Assembly: GCF_001704635.1 (NCBI RefSeq)
Contig: NZ_MAXF01000141.1
Location: 1-58,156, forward strand
Source of the DNA: Streptomyces sparsogenes
Lineage (GTDB): Bacteria > Actinomycetota > Actinomycetes > Streptomycetales > Streptomycetaceae
DNA: 58,156 nucleotides
Direction: 5' to 3'
Shown here: positions 47,002 to 56,468 of the stretch, in pieces
Layout: every line of letters begins with the position of its first letter
Numbering within the stretch: the first letter of the stretch is position 1
The notes under the pieces: generated by a model
What the model was told of the DNA's origin: nothing
Seen by the model: the letters and a program-made list of their open reading frames with translations, nothing else
The model's database searches: none
Translations under genes and position numbers: made by a program

Positions 47002-50000
47002 GGCTGCACCGCCTCGCCATGACCGCCTTCGGCCCCTTCGCGACCACACAGGAGGTCGACTTCGACGAGCTGTCGGCCGCCGGGCTCTTCCTCCTCCACG
47101 GGCCGACCGGCGCGGGCAAGACGTCCGTCCTGGACGCGGTCTGCTACGGGCTGTACGGCCAGGTGCCCGGCGCCCGGCAGGGCGGCGGGCCGTCCCTGCG
47201 CAGCGACCACGCCGACCCGCACACCCCCACCGAGGTCCTCCTCGAACTCACCGTCGGCGGACGGCGCCTGGAGATCACCCGGAGCCCCGAGCAGCCGCGC
47301 CCCAAGAAGCGCGGCACCGGCTTCACGCGGGAGAAGGCGCAGAGCCGGCTGCGCGAATACCTCCCCGGGGCCGGGGAGTGGAAGGCCCTCAGCCGCTCGC
47401 ACCAGGAGATCGGCGAGGAGATCAGCCAGCTGCTCGGCATGAGCAAGGAGCAGTTCTGCCAGGTGGTGCTGTTGCCCCAGGGCGACTTCGCCCGCTTCCT
47501 GCGCGCCGACGAACTGGCCCGCGGCAAGCTGCTCGGCAAGCTCTTCGACACGGGCCGCTTCGCCGCTGTCGAGGAACGCCTCGCCGAGCTGCGGCGCGCG
47601 GCGGAGAAGCAGGTCGTCGCCGGGGACGAGCGGCTGCTCGCCCTCGCCCACCGCATGGCCCAGGCCGCCGGCGCCACCTCGCCCTCCCCCTCGGCCTCCG
47701 GCGGTGAGGAGCATCCGCTGCCGGAGCTCGCACCGGGGGAACCGGGGCTGGCCGGCGCCGTCCTGGAGTGGGCCGCCATCGCCCGTACGACCGCCCGCGA
47801 GCGGCAGGACATCGCGCTCGCCGCGGTCCAGGCCGCCGAGACCGCCCACCACGCCGCCCGCCGGGCGGCCGACACCGAACGCGAGCGCGCCCGCCTCCAG
47901 CACCGCCACGCCGAGGCCCGACACCGCGCCGAAGAGCTGGAGCGGCAGCGCGCCGACCACGACCTGGCCCGCGAACGCCTGGACCGCGCCCGCGCGGCCG
48001 ACGCCGTCGTCCCCGCCCTCGAACTCCACCCCGCCGCCGAACACGACCACGCCGCCGCCACCGCGGCCGAACGCGCCGCCCGCGCCGACCTGGCGACCGC
48101 CCCCGACCTGCGTTTCGACGCCCCCGTACCCCACCCGACCGAACTCCCGCGCCCCCGCCACGCCGCCGACGACGCGGAACCCGCGCCGGTGGCGTCAGGG
48201 CAGGGTGCGGGGCAGGCGCCGCGCGTGGTCGGGGCCGGTGCGGGGCTGGAGGCGCGGGGGGAGTTCCCGGGCCGCCCCGAGGCGGACGAGGAGCGCGCCG
48301 CTGCTGGGCAGGCGGGGGTCGCGGTGCCCGGGCAGGGCCCCCGCGAGGGCGCCGGGCCGGTCGGCGCGGATCCCGGGCCGCGGTTCGGGATGCCGGGGCT
48401 CGCGGGAGCGGACGCCGCGGTGCTGGCCGCCGCCGAGCGGCGGGTGCGGGAGGAGCTCGGTTCGCTGGGGGCGGCCCGCCGCGCCGAGCGGCGGGCGGGG
48501 GAGGTGGCCGACGAGGTCGGGCGGCTCGACCGGCAGGCGCGCGCCGACGAGGAGGCGGCCGAGGAGGCCGGGCAGTGGCTCGCCGGGTGGGAGGAGGTGC
48601 GCCAGGCGCACACGCGGCGGATCGAGGCCGCGCAGGAGGCCGCCACCCGGGCCGAACAGCTCGGTGGGCAGCTCGCCCCCGCCCGGCAGCGGCTCGAGGC
48701 CGCCCGGCGGCGGGACCTCCTCGCCGGGCAGGCGACCGAGGCCGAGGAGCGGCTGCTGCGCTCCCGCGAGGAGGCCGCCGCCGCCCACGAGAGATGGCTG
48801 GACCTCAAGGACCGGCGGCTGCGCGGCATCGCCGCCGAACTCGCGGCGGCGCTGCGCGACGGCGAGCCGTGCGCGGTGTGCGGGGCCGCCGACCACCCCG
48901 CCCCCGCGCGTCCGGGAGCCGGCCATGTGGACCGTGCGACGGAGGAGGCCGCGCTGGAGGACTACCGCGGGGCCGAGGCCGGGCGGGAGGAGGCCGAGCG
49001 GCGGCTGCAGTCGCTGCGGGAGGCGCTGGCGGGCGCGGAGGCCGCCGCGGGCGGCGGTACGGCGGACGAACTGGACCGGGCCCTGGCGGACGTGGAGACC
49101 GCGCTCGCCGAGGCCCGCGGCGCCGCGGCCGGGGGCCACGCCGCGCGCGAGGCCCTGGCCCGTGCCGAGGAGGAGCACGAGCGGCGCCTGACCCAGCGGC
49201 AGGAGGCCGAGCGCCGCGCCGCGGCGCGCACCTCGCATCGCGAGGCCCTGGTGGCGGAGCGGGCCGCGCTGCTGGAGGAGCTGGAGCGGGCCCGAGGCGG
49301 CGCCGCCACCGTGGCCGAGCGGGCGGCCCGGCTGGAGCGGCACGCCGGGCTGCTTGCCCGGGCCGCCGAGACGGCGCGGGAGACCGAGGCCGCCGCGCGG
49401 CGGCTGGAGGAGGCGAGGGCGCGGCTCGCCGAGGCCGCGCGCCGCGCGGGCTTCGAGACGCCGCACGCCGCGGCCCGCGCCGTGCTGCCCGCGGCGGACC
49501 AGCGCGGGCTGCGGCACCGCCTGGAGCAGTGGCAGACGGAATCCGCGGCCGTCGCGGCCGAGCTGGCCGATCCGCAGGTGGCCGCGGCCGCGCGGGAAGC
49601 CCGCGCGGACCCCGCCGCCGCGGAGGCGGCGGCCGAGGCGGCCACCCGGCTGCTGCGCGAGGCCTCGGCCCGGGACGCGGCGGCCCGTACCCGCTGCCAG
49701 GAGCTCGACCGGCTCTCCGCCCAGGCCGTGGCCGACGCCCGGCGGCTCGCCCCGCTGCGCCAGGAGCACGACCGGCTGGCCCGGCTGGCCACGCTCGCGG
49801 CGGGCACCTCCGCCGAGAACGAGCGCCGGATGCGCCTGGAGGCGTACGTCCTGGCCGCCCGGCTCGAACAGGTCGCGGCCGCGGCCAGCGCCCGGCTGCG
49901 CCGCATGTCCTCCGGCCGCTACACCCTCGTGCACTCCGACGCGCGCACGGGCGGCCGCGGCAGGTCGGGCCTGGGCCTGCACGTCATCGACGCCTGGACC

Positions 50001-50324
50001 GGCGGCGAGCGCGACACCGCCACCCTCTCCGGCGGCGAGACCTTCTTCGTGTCGCTCGCCCTCGCCCTCGGCCTCGCCGACGTGGTGACGGACGAGGCGG
50101 GCGGCGTCCGACTGGACACCCTCTTCATCGACGAGGGCTTCGGCAGCCTGGACGAGCAGACCCTCGACGAGGTCCTGGACGTGCTGGACTCGCTCCGCGA
50201 GCGCGACCGTACGGTCGGCATCGTCAGCCACGTCGCCGACCTGCGCCAGCGCATCCCGGTGCGGCTGGAGGTGGTGAAGGGCCGGGACGGCTCGACGGTG
50301 CGGCATCACGCGTCTGCGCGCTGA
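46998..50324 (+). CDS. sbcC: Exonuclease subunit SbcC (Rad50-like ATPase)
   Basis: A 1108-residue SMC-like ATPase. Walker A is GPTGAGKTS (35-43), the zinc hook is CAVC (about 623-626, in EPCAVCGAADHP), the signature is TLSGGETFFVSLALALGLAD (about 1010-1030) and Walker B is DTLFIDEGFGSLDEQ (about 1040-1055). Long Ala/Glu/Arg coiled coils flank the hook. An unusual Gly/Pro/Ala-rich stretch of about 80 residues (about 395-475, SGQGAGQAPRVVGAGAG) interrupts the first arm. The ATG at 46998 overlaps the sbcD stop. The 3' end overlaps the convergent ATP-grasp gene by 19 nt. Confidence 0.95.
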   Translation: MRLHRLAMTAFGPFATTQEVDFDELSAAGLFLLHGPTGAGKTSVLDAVCYGLYGQVPGARQGGGPSLRSDHADPHTPTEVLLELTVGGRRLEITRSPEQPRPKKRGTGFTREKAQSRLREYLPGAGEWKALSRSHQEIGEEISQLLGMSKEQFCQVVLLPQGDFARFLRADELARGKLLGKLFDTGRFAAVEERLAELRRAAEKQVVAGDERLLALAHRMAQAAGATSPSPSASGGEEHPLPELAPGEPGLAGAVLEWAAIARTTARERQDIALAAVQAAETAHHAARRAADTERERARLQHRHAEARHRAEELERQRADHDLARERLDRARAADAVVPALELHPAAEHDHAAATAAERAARADLATAPDLRFDAPVPHPTELPRPRHAADDAEPAPVASGQGAGQAPRVVGAGAGLEARGEFPGRPEADEERAAAGQAGVAVPGQGPREGAGPVGADPGPRFGMPGLAGADAAVLAAAERRVREELGSLGAARRAERRAGEVADEVGRLDRQARADEEAAEEAGQWLAGWEEVRQAHTRRIEAAQEAATRAEQLGGQLAPARQRLEAARRRDLLAGQATEAEERLLRSREEAAAAHERWLDLKDRRLRGIAAELAAALRDGEPCAVCGAADHPAPARPGAGHVDRATEEAALEDYRGAEAGREEAERRLQSLREALAGAEAAAGGGTADELDRALADVETALAEARGAAAGGHAAREALARAEEEHERRLTQRQEAERRAAARTSHREALVAERAALLEELERARGGAATVAERAARLERHAGLLARAAETARETEAAARRLEEARARLAEAARRAGFETPHAAARAVLPAADQRGLRHRLEQWQTESAAVAAELADPQVAAAAREARADPAAAEAAAEAATRLLREASARDAAARTRCQELDRLSAQAVADARRLAPLRQEHDRLARLATLAAGTSAENERRMRLEAYVLAARLEQVAAAASARLRRMSSGRYTLVHSDARTGGRGRSGLGLHVIDAWTGGERDTATLSGGETFFVSLALALGLADVVTDEAGGVRLDTLFIDEGFGSLDEQTLDEVLDVLDSLRERDRTVGIVSHVADLRQRIPVRLEVVKGRDGSTVRHHASAR

Positions 50325-51292
50325 CCGCCGGGAGGTCGGTCGCCCTGACGTATCGTCGGCCGCCCGGATGGCTGCGACGGGCGAGTCGCCGGCCGAGCCG
50401 CCGCGCCGCGGGCGCCCGCCACCGCCAGCGCCTCGAACAGCGGCTCCGGGTCGGCGTCCCGGGGCAAGCCGCTGACCTGACCGTCCCCGACCTCCACGAC
50501 CCGCCACCGCCCGTCCTCGCGCAGCGCCAGATCGGTGGTGACGAACCGGCAGCCCAACTCCCGTACGGCCGGGGCCACCGCCGACAGGTCGGGGGAGGGG
50601 CGCAGCCCCGGCGAGTCGGGGTGGGCGCCGACGAGGACGGGGGCGCCGTCCACCCACCAGACGCGGGCCTCGCCCACCGGCTGGTACGGCTCGTACGCGC
50701 GCAACACCACCCCTCCGGTGAGGAACTCGCCCTGCAACTCCACGAAGCGGGCGACCACGGCGGCCAGTTGGCGGGTATCGGCCAGGTCGGGGACGTAACA
50801 GGCCTCGAGCCACTCGTGCTTGCGGGACTTGACCCAGTCCTTGACGACGGCCGGGCCGCCGCCGCCGAGCCGGGCGGCCAGGTGCGCCAGATCGGCCTCG
50901 GGCGGCACCCGGCCCGGGGGCGAGGGGAGCCACGCGATGCGCGGGGTCAGTGCGGCGAAGGTGTCGTACCAGCCGGGCAGCTCGTGCGCGGCGCGGTAGC
51001 GCTCGGGGGAGGTGAGCAGGGCGCAGCCCCGGTCGGCGAGCGCGGTGGACAGCTCGGCATAACGGTCGGCCGGCACCATCCAGCCGCGGTACCACGCGGA
51101 CCCGGCGTCGCGCGGCACCCGGGCGACCGCGTCCGCCGCGCCCTGGGACAGCAGCGCGTCGTGGTCGATCAGGGCCACCGTCACCCCCGAGGCGCGGGCC
51201 GCCCGCGCCTCCTCGGCGAACTCGGGGTCCACGCGCCGCGGCGCGAGCGGATCGCAGGGGAAGAGGAAGACGGTGGTGCCGGCGGTGCTCAT
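50306..51292 (-). CDS. ATP-grasp domain-containing protein (R2K-type)
   Basis: A 328-residue protein resembling actinobacterial ATP-grasp proteins of the R2K clade. Clues are the N-terminal FLFPCDPLAPRRVDPEFAEE, ALLTSPERYRAAHELPGWYD, the Lys-bearing GGGPAVVKDWVKSRKHEWLE, LQGEFLTGGVVLRAYEPYQP, and CRFVTTDLALREDGRWRVVE with VGDGQVSGLP. ATP-grasp enzymes join a carboxylate to an amine or thiol; the substrate is unknown. The C-terminal 35 residues are basic and Pro-rich. The ATG at 51292 (AAGG upstream) is preferred to 51328. It overlaps sbcC by 19 nt at the 3' ends. Confidence 0.75.
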   Translation of the reverse strand: MSTAGTTVFLFPCDPLAPRRVDPEFAEEARAARASGVTVALIDHDALLSQGAADAVARVPRDAGSAWYRGWMVPADRYAELSTALADRGCALLTSPERYRAAHELPGWYDTFAALTPRIAWLPSPPGRVPPEADLAHLAARLGGGGPAVVKDWVKSRKHEWLEACYVPDLADTRQLAAVVARFVELQGEFLTGGVVLRAYEPYQPVGEARVWWVDGAPVLVGAHPDSPGLRPSPDLSAVAPAVRELGCRFVTTDLALREDGRWRVVEVGDGQVSGLPRDADPEPLFEALAVAGARGAAARPATRPSQPSGRPTIRQGDRPPGGQRADA

Positions 51293-51430
51293 GGCAGTCG
51301 ACCTTAGGGAGCCGGACGGCCGTTCCACAACGGCGATTCGCCCGGCCCCCGGGCGGGGAGCCGGACCCCGAGCCGAGAGTCAGCCCCCGCGCCGAGACCC
51401 GGCCCCGCAGGCCCGGCCCCGAGGCCCGGA

Positions 51431-53122
51431 TCAGATCGCCGAGAGCTCGGCCACCAGGTCGTCCAGCCCCAGCGAGCCCTGCGAAAGAGCCGCCATGTGC
51501 CAGGACTTCGCGTCGAACGCGTCCCCGTGCGCCTTGCGGGCCGCCTCGCGCCCGGCGAGCCAGGCGCGCTCGCCCAGCTTGTAGCCGATGGCCTGGCCCG
51601 GCATGCCCAGGTAGCGCACCAGCTCGCTCTCGATGAAGTCCGCGGGCCGGCCGCTGTGCCGGCCGAAGAACTCCTGCGCCAGCTCCGGCGTCCAGCGCTC
51701 CCCGGGGTGGAACGGGGAGTCGGCGGGGATCTCCAGCTCCAGGTGCATGCCGATGTCGATGATCACCCGCACCGCGCGCATCATCTGCGCGTCGAGATAG
51801 CCCAGGCGCTGCTCGGAGTCGGTGAGGAAGCCCAGCTCGTCCATCAGCCGCTCCGCGTACAGCGCCCAGCCCTCCGCGTTGGCGCTGACCATGCCGACCG
51901 TGGCCTGGTAGCGGGAGAGCCGGTCGGCCACGTGCGTCCACTGCGCGAGCTGCAGGTGGTGGCCGGGCACGCCCTCGTGGTACCAGGTGGAGACCAGGTC
52001 GTAGACCGGGAAGCGGGTCTCGCCCATGGTGGGCAGCCAGGTCCGGCCGGGCCGCGAGAAGTCCACCGACGGCTGGGTGTAGTACGGCGCCGCCGCGCTG
52101 CCCGGCGGCGCGATCATCGACTCGACGCGCTTGACCCGCTCGGCGAGGTCGAAGTGGGTGCCGTCCAGCGCCTCGATGGCCTGGTCCATGAGCCCCTGCA
52201 GCCAGGCGCGGGTCTCCTCGACGCCCTCGATGGCCTGGCCGTGCTCGTCGAGGTGGCGCAGCGCCTCCCAAGGGGTGGCGCCGGGCAGGATCTTCTCCGC
52301 CTCGGCCCGCATCTCGGCGTACAGCCGGTGGTATTCGGACCAGCCGTACGTGTACGCCTCGTCCAGGTCCAGGTCGGTGCCGTTCCACATCCGCGCCCAC
52401 CTGCGGTAGCGCTCGCGCCCGACGACGTCGGGCGCGCCCTGGACCGCCGGGCCGTACACATCGCGCAGCCAGTCGCGGAGCGCGGCGAAGGCGGCGGTCG
52501 CCTCGGCGGCCGCCCCGTCCAGCTCGGCGCGCAGCGCCTCGGGGCCGCCGGCCGCGAAGTCGGCGAACCAGCCGCGGCCGGCGCCGGCGGTGCCGACCCA
52601 CTCGCCGAGCTGGCCGACGACCGTGGTCACCTGGCGGGGGCCGGCGGGCAGGTCGCGCCGCAGCCCCTCGGCGAGCGAGGCGCGGTACCCCTCCAGGGCG
52701 GCCGGTACGGCGCGCAGCCGCGCGGCGACCGCGGCCCAGTCGTCCTCCGTGTCGGTCGGCATCACGGTGAAGACGCCGCGCACGGCGTGCGCCGGGGAGT
52801 GGAGGTTGCTGACGGCCCGCAGGTGCTCCTGCGCGTCGTGCACGGCCAGCTCGGCGGTCAGCCGCTCCCGCAGCAGCCGGGCGCAGCGCCGCTCGTTGTC
52901 GTTGTCCGCACCGGGTCGTGCCTCCGCCTCACCGAGCCGGTCCAGGGTGGCGCGGGCGAGGTCGGCGAGCGCCTCCTGGCCGGCGGGCGAGTAGTCGGGC
53001 AGGCGCCGGGCGCTGTCGGGCACCCCCAGGTAGGTGCCGGTGATCGGGTCGAGTTCGATGAGGGCGTCGACGTAGGCGTCGGCCACCTGGCGGGGCAGGG
53101 ATGCGTCATTGGTGTCGGACAT
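51431..53122 (-). CDS. DUF885 metallopeptidase-like protein
   Basis: A 563-residue DUF885 protein, a family of zinc-carboxypeptidase-like proteins. The key motif is YHEGVPGHHLQLAQ (about 378-391), a HExxxGHH zinc site, with a later Glu in NAEGWALYAERLMDELG. The N-terminal half is helical (PRQVADAYVDALIELDPITG, TYLGVPDSARRLPDYSPAGQ). No signal peptide is visible, so it is probably cytosolic. The ATG at 53122 was chosen; the frame is open to 53164 but adds only Arg/Pro residues. A 15-nt repeat array lies upstream. Confidence 0.9.
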   Translation of the reverse strand: MSDTNDASLPRQVADAYVDALIELDPITGTYLGVPDSARRLPDYSPAGQEALADLARATLDRLGEAEARPGADNDNERRCARLLRERLTAELAVHDAQEHLRAVSNLHSPAHAVRGVFTVMPTDTEDDWAAVAARLRAVPAALEGYRASLAEGLRRDLPAGPRQVTTVVGQLGEWVGTAGAGRGWFADFAAGGPEALRAELDGAAAEATAAFAALRDWLRDVYGPAVQGAPDVVGRERYRRWARMWNGTDLDLDEAYTYGWSEYHRLYAEMRAEAEKILPGATPWEALRHLDEHGQAIEGVEETRAWLQGLMDQAIEALDGTHFDLAERVKRVESMIAPPGSAAAPYYTQPSVDFSRPGRTWLPTMGETRFPVYDLVSTWYHEGVPGHHLQLAQWTHVADRLSRYQATVGMVSANAEGWALYAERLMDELGFLTDSEQRLGYLDAQMMRAVRVIIDIGMHLELEIPADSPFHPGERWTPELAQEFFGRHSGRPADFIESELVRYLGMPGQAIGYKLGERAWLAGREAARKAHGDAFDAKSWHMAALSQGSLGLDDLVAELSAI

Positions 53123-53195
53123 GCGGCCATCCTCGTACGGAGGGAGGGGCCGCGTCACGCGCATCGGATGTTACGTACCTGACCGAGATCGTTCC

Positions 53196-53285
53196 GCGCC
53201 GACGAGAGCCGCGCCGACGGGATCCGCGCCGATGAGAGCCGCGCCGACGGGGCCCGCGCCCATGAGCGGGGCGCCGGCGGGGTCA
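53196..53285. repeat. 15-nt minisatellite, six units, between two minus-strand genes
   Basis: Six 15-nt units from 53196 each begin GCGCC (for example GCGCCGACGAGAGCC). The last unit contains the stop codon of the ACT-GNAT gene (53283-53285), so the array starts exactly at that gene's end and fills the gap towards the DUF885 gene. Confidence 0.9.
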
Positions 53286-54563
53286 GCCCGTGCTCGAGGG
53301 GATCACCGCGGGGGAGAGCCGGGCGGTGATGACGAGCGTGCCCTCCTCGATCTGGTAGTCCAGCGGCAGCTCCAGCGCGCGCATCGCCGCGACCATGCCG
53401 GTGTTGGCCGACCGGGTGACGGCGTAGACGCATGCGCAGCCCGTCTCGGCGGCCATCGCGACCAGCCGCCGCAGCAGCTCCCCGCCGATGCCCCGGCGCT
53501 GCCACTCGTCCTCGACGAGCAGCGCGACCTCGGTCTCGTCCCCGTCCCACAGCAGGTGGCCGAGGGCGACCAGCCGTCCGGAGGCGGTGTGCGCGGCGAG
53601 GGTGCGGCCAAAGCGCGGGCTCAGCAGGTGGTCGAGGTAGCGATCGGCGTCGCCGACCGGGCCGTGGTAGCGCTGGGCGAGCGTCGCGGCGGAGCAGCGC
53701 TGGTGCATGGCGCGCGCCGCGTCCAGGTCGCGGGTGTCGGCGCGGCGCACGGTGATCTCGTTGCCCTCGGGCAGCGTCAGGACGTCGCGGCGGCGCGGGA
53801 CGCGCGGGCCGAGCCGGGAGTCCAGCTCGACCAGCGCGCGGGCGCGCGCGAACTCGGTGGGGGTGAACGGGAGGTACGGGCGCTCGATGACGATCGCGCC
53901 GCCGGACGGGTCCCGCAGCCGCATCACGGTCTCCTCCAGCACGCCCTCGAGCGGCGGCAACCCCTCCAGCGGGCGGCCGGCCAGGGACTTGGCGGGCAGC
54001 GACCGGATGGCGCAGCGGCCGAGGAGGGCGCGCAGCGCGAGGGGGAGTTCGGCGGCGTCCAGGGCGGTGCGGGTGGCCAGGGACAGGATCCGGGTCGGCG
54101 CGTCGACCAGGTCGTGGGCGTCGGCCCGCTCGATCCAGGTGTCGCGGCCGCCCCCGTCGGTCACCGTGCGGGTCAGCTCGGCGGGCGGCAGGTCGGCGGG
54201 GGCGCGCAGCAGGAACTCGTCCACGGTGCCGTCCCCGAGCGGGTGGGTCTGCAGCGCCAGGATGTCGACCCGGTGACGGGCGAGCGCGGTGCACAGCGCC
54301 GCGAGGGTGCCCGGCTCGTCCCGGACGGTCGTCCGCATCCGCCACAGGGTGGTGTCCGTCCGGGACGCGCCCCCGTCGCCCTCGCGGTCCGGGAGGTCCG
54401 TGACCGGGGCGTCCGTGGCCGGGGTGGCGGTGGTGGCGGTCGGGGGCTCCGGCTCCGCGGGGCCGGAGCCGTGGCGCCGTGACCACCGGGCGGCCAGCTC
54501 CACCAGGTCGCGCCGCCAGCCGTGGGAGCGCCGGGTGTGGTCGTGAGGGGTCGCGTGGGTCAT
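53283..54563 (-). CDS. ACT-GNAT amino-acid-regulated acetyltransferase
   Basis: A 426-residue protein. An ACT domain lies near 75-145 (WRMRTTVRDEPGTLAALCTA, LARHRVDILALQTHPLG), a middle helical part near 150-255, and a C-terminal GNAT domain near 270-415 (ITVRRADTRDLDAARAMHQR, LLVEDEWQRRGIGGELLRRL). Actinobacterial lysine acetyltransferases of this architecture are activated allosterically by amino acids such as Asn, Cys or Arg. They acetylate proteins such as acetyl-CoA synthetase. The N-terminal 70 residues are low complexity. It is not linked to an obvious target gene. The ATG at 54563 is the first in frame. Confidence 0.87.
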   Translation of the reverse strand: MTHATPHDHTRRSHGWRRDLVELAARWSRRHGSGPAEPEPPTATTATPATDAPVTDLPDREGDGGASRTDTTLWRMRTTVRDEPGTLAALCTALARHRVDILALQTHPLGDGTVDEFLLRAPADLPPAELTRTVTDGGGRDTWIERADAHDLVDAPTRILSLATRTALDAAELPLALRALLGRCAIRSLPAKSLAGRPLEGLPPLEGVLEETVMRLRDPSGGAIVIERPYLPFTPTEFARARALVELDSRLGPRVPRRRDVLTLPEGNEITVRRADTRDLDAARAMHQRCSAATLAQRYHGPVGDADRYLDHLLSPRFGRTLAAHTASGRLVALGHLLWDGDETEVALLVEDEWQRRGIGGELLRRLVAMAAETGCACVYAVTRSANTGMVAAMRALELPLDYQIEEGTLVITARLSPAVIPSSTG

Positions 54564-54704
54564 GCGTCCACCCTTGCGGAGCGGTGTTGCGTGATCACGA
54601 ACGCATTGTGACCGATGGGTTAAGAGGGTATTTGCGGAACGAAACCGTTTTTGTCCGGAATGGAACAGTTGAAAGTGGCGGTGTCAGGGGTGGGGCCGGG
54701 GCTG

Positions 54705-54774
54705 ACAGGCCCGCACGGGTCAGGCCCGCAGGGGACAGGCCCGTACGGGACAGCGCGTACGGGACAGGCCCCGG
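54705..54774. repeat. 15-nt minisatellite, about four and a half units
   Basis: Units of ACAGGCCCGYACGGG type at 54705, 54720 and 54735, a 14-nt unit at 54750 and a partial at 54764 fill the gap just before the phoD stop at 54785. They lie downstream of phoD on the minus strand and are not coding in any recognised gene. Confidence 0.85.
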
Positions 54775-54784
54775 CCCCCCCGGC

Positions 54785-56380
54785 TCACTGGCCGACGCGC
54801 CCGGGCTGGAGCACCTTGGTGAAGAGCACCGCCCCGCCCAGCTCGCGCAGCCGGACCGTGAGCTCGCCGCTGTGCCCGTCGATGTCCACCTCGCCGAAGA
54901 ACTGGAAGCCCTCGGCCGGCGAGACGTTCGCCCGGGTGGGAGCCTTGACGAAGGGCTGCTCGGGGCCGAAGGTGCCGTCCAGCCTCACCGCCGGGAACGC
55001 GCCCGCGTTCAGCGGCCCGGAGACGAACTCCCAGAACGGGGCGAAGTCCTTGAACGCCGCCCGCGACGGGTCGTAGTGCTGGGCGCTGGTGTAGTGGACG
55101 TCGGCCGTCAGCCACACCGTGCCGGTGATCTTCCGGTGCTTGATGTGCCGCAGCAGCTCCGCGATCTGCAGCTCACGGCCGAGCGGCGCCCCCGGGTCGC
55201 CCTGCGCGACCGCCTCGAAGTCCGTCGCCCCGTCCGGGACCACGAGCCCCAGTGGCATGTCGCAGGCGATGACCTTCCACACCGCGCGCGACGCCGACAG
55301 CTCCCGCTTGAGCCAGGCGAGCTGCTCGGCGCCGAGGATGCCCTGGGCGTCGTCGGGCTGCCGGCCCGGCGAGTTGGCGTTCCGGTACGTACGGCAGTCC
55401 AGCACGAACACGTCGAGCAGCGGGCCGTGCCGCAGCACCCGGTACACCCGGCCGTCGCCGTCCGGGCGCAGCGTGCTGATCGGGAAGTACTCGCTGAAGG
55501 CCCGCCGCGACCGCGCCGCCAGCACGTTCACGTCCTTCTCGGTGTAGCGGGCGTCGGTGAGGATCTCGCCCGGGTACCAGTTGTTGAGGACCTCGTGGTC
55601 GTCCCACTGGACGATCGTCGGCACCTGTGCGTTGAACCGGCGCAGATTGGCGTCCAGCAGGTTGTAGCGGAAGTTGCCCCGGTACTCCGCGAGCGTCTCG
55701 GCGACCTTGGACTTCTCGTCGGTCGTGACGTTCCGCCAGGTGCGGCCGTCCGGCAGGGCCACGCTCTGGGCGAGCGGGCCGTCGGCGTAGATGTTGTCGC
55801 CGCTGCACAGGAAGAAGTCGGGGTCCAGCCGCCGCATCTCCTCGAAGATCCGGTAGCCGCCGAGGTCCGGGTTGATGCCCCAGCCCTGCCCCGCCAGATC
55901 GCCCGACCACACGAAGCGCACGCCCTGGCGGCGCGCCGGCGCGGTGCGGAACGTGCCGTACACCGGCTCGCCGGTGCGGCGCGGGTCGTCCGGGTCGGCC
56001 AGCAGCACCCGGTAGTGGACCTGGGTGCCCGGCGGCAGCCCGTGCAGCGGGGTGGTGCCGGTGAAGTCGCTGCCGGCCCCCAGCAGCGGGCCCCGCCAGC
56101 GCCGAGGCCTCGCGAACGACTCGGTCGCGGAGGTCTCGACCACCATCCGGGCCGGACGGTCGGAGCGCACCCACACCAGGCCCGAGGACGTCGTCACATC
56201 GCCCACCTGTACGCCCCACTGGGCGCTCGGCCGGCCGGACAGCGCCTGCGCGGGCGCCGCCCACGCCGCCGACGCCAGCGTCGGCACCGCCAGCGCGGCG
56301 GAGGCCGCCGCCGAACCGCGCAGCACCTGCCGCCGCCCGACCTCCCGCCGCCCGATCTCTGTGCCCGAATCCCGCGCCAT
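54785..56380 (-). CDS. phoD: PhoD-type alkaline phosphatase, Tat-exported
   Basis: A 531-residue secreted phosphodiesterase/phosphatase. The signal carries a twin-arginine motif (GRRQVLRGSAA) and a cleavage region near ASAAWA. The N-terminal PhoD_N domain (VQVGDVTTSSGLVWVRSDRP) is followed by the metallophosphatase core: VRFVWSGDLAGQGWGINPDL, FFLCSGDNIYADGPL, PTIVQWDDHEVLNNWYPGE and WLTADVHYTSAQHY. PhoD uses Fe and Ca and releases phosphate from phosphodiesters and teichoic-type polymers. I chose the ATG at 56380 because AGGAGG lies 6 nt upstream. Expression by PhoP is usual in Streptomyces; I did not find a clear PHO box. Confidence 0.93.
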   Translation of the reverse strand: MARDSGTEIGRREVGRRQVLRGSAAASAALAVPTLASAAWAAPAQALSGRPSAQWGVQVGDVTTSSGLVWVRSDRPARMVVETSATESFARPRRWRGPLLGAGSDFTGTTPLHGLPPGTQVHYRVLLADPDDPRRTGEPVYGTFRTAPARRQGVRFVWSGDLAGQGWGINPDLGGYRIFEEMRRLDPDFFLCSGDNIYADGPLAQSVALPDGRTWRNVTTDEKSKVAETLAEYRGNFRYNLLDANLRRFNAQVPTIVQWDDHEVLNNWYPGEILTDARYTEKDVNVLAARSRRAFSEYFPISTLRPDGDGRVYRVLRHGPLLDVFVLDCRTYRNANSPGRQPDDAQGILGAEQLAWLKRELSASRAVWKVIACDMPLGLVVPDGATDFEAVAQGDPGAPLGRELQIAELLRHIKHRKITGTVWLTADVHYTSAQHYDPSRAAFKDFAPFWEFVSGPLNAGAFPAVRLDGTFGPEQPFVKAPTRANVSPAEGFQFFGEVDIDGHSGELTVRLRELGGAVLFTKVLQPGRVGQ

Positions 56381-56468
56381 GCCGAACCTCCTGTTGCTCA
56401 TGGAACCGCTGTGCGGTCCTGTTGCTATCGGTGCCAGATGCCTCGCGTTCGAACGGACAGTGAACAAC

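Noticed and set aside
53109..54482. A 457-codon plus-strand frame opposite the ACT-GNAT gene
   Set aside because: It begins with the minisatellite and then mirrors the ACT-GNAT gene; Gly/Ala/Arg-rich and without any family motif.
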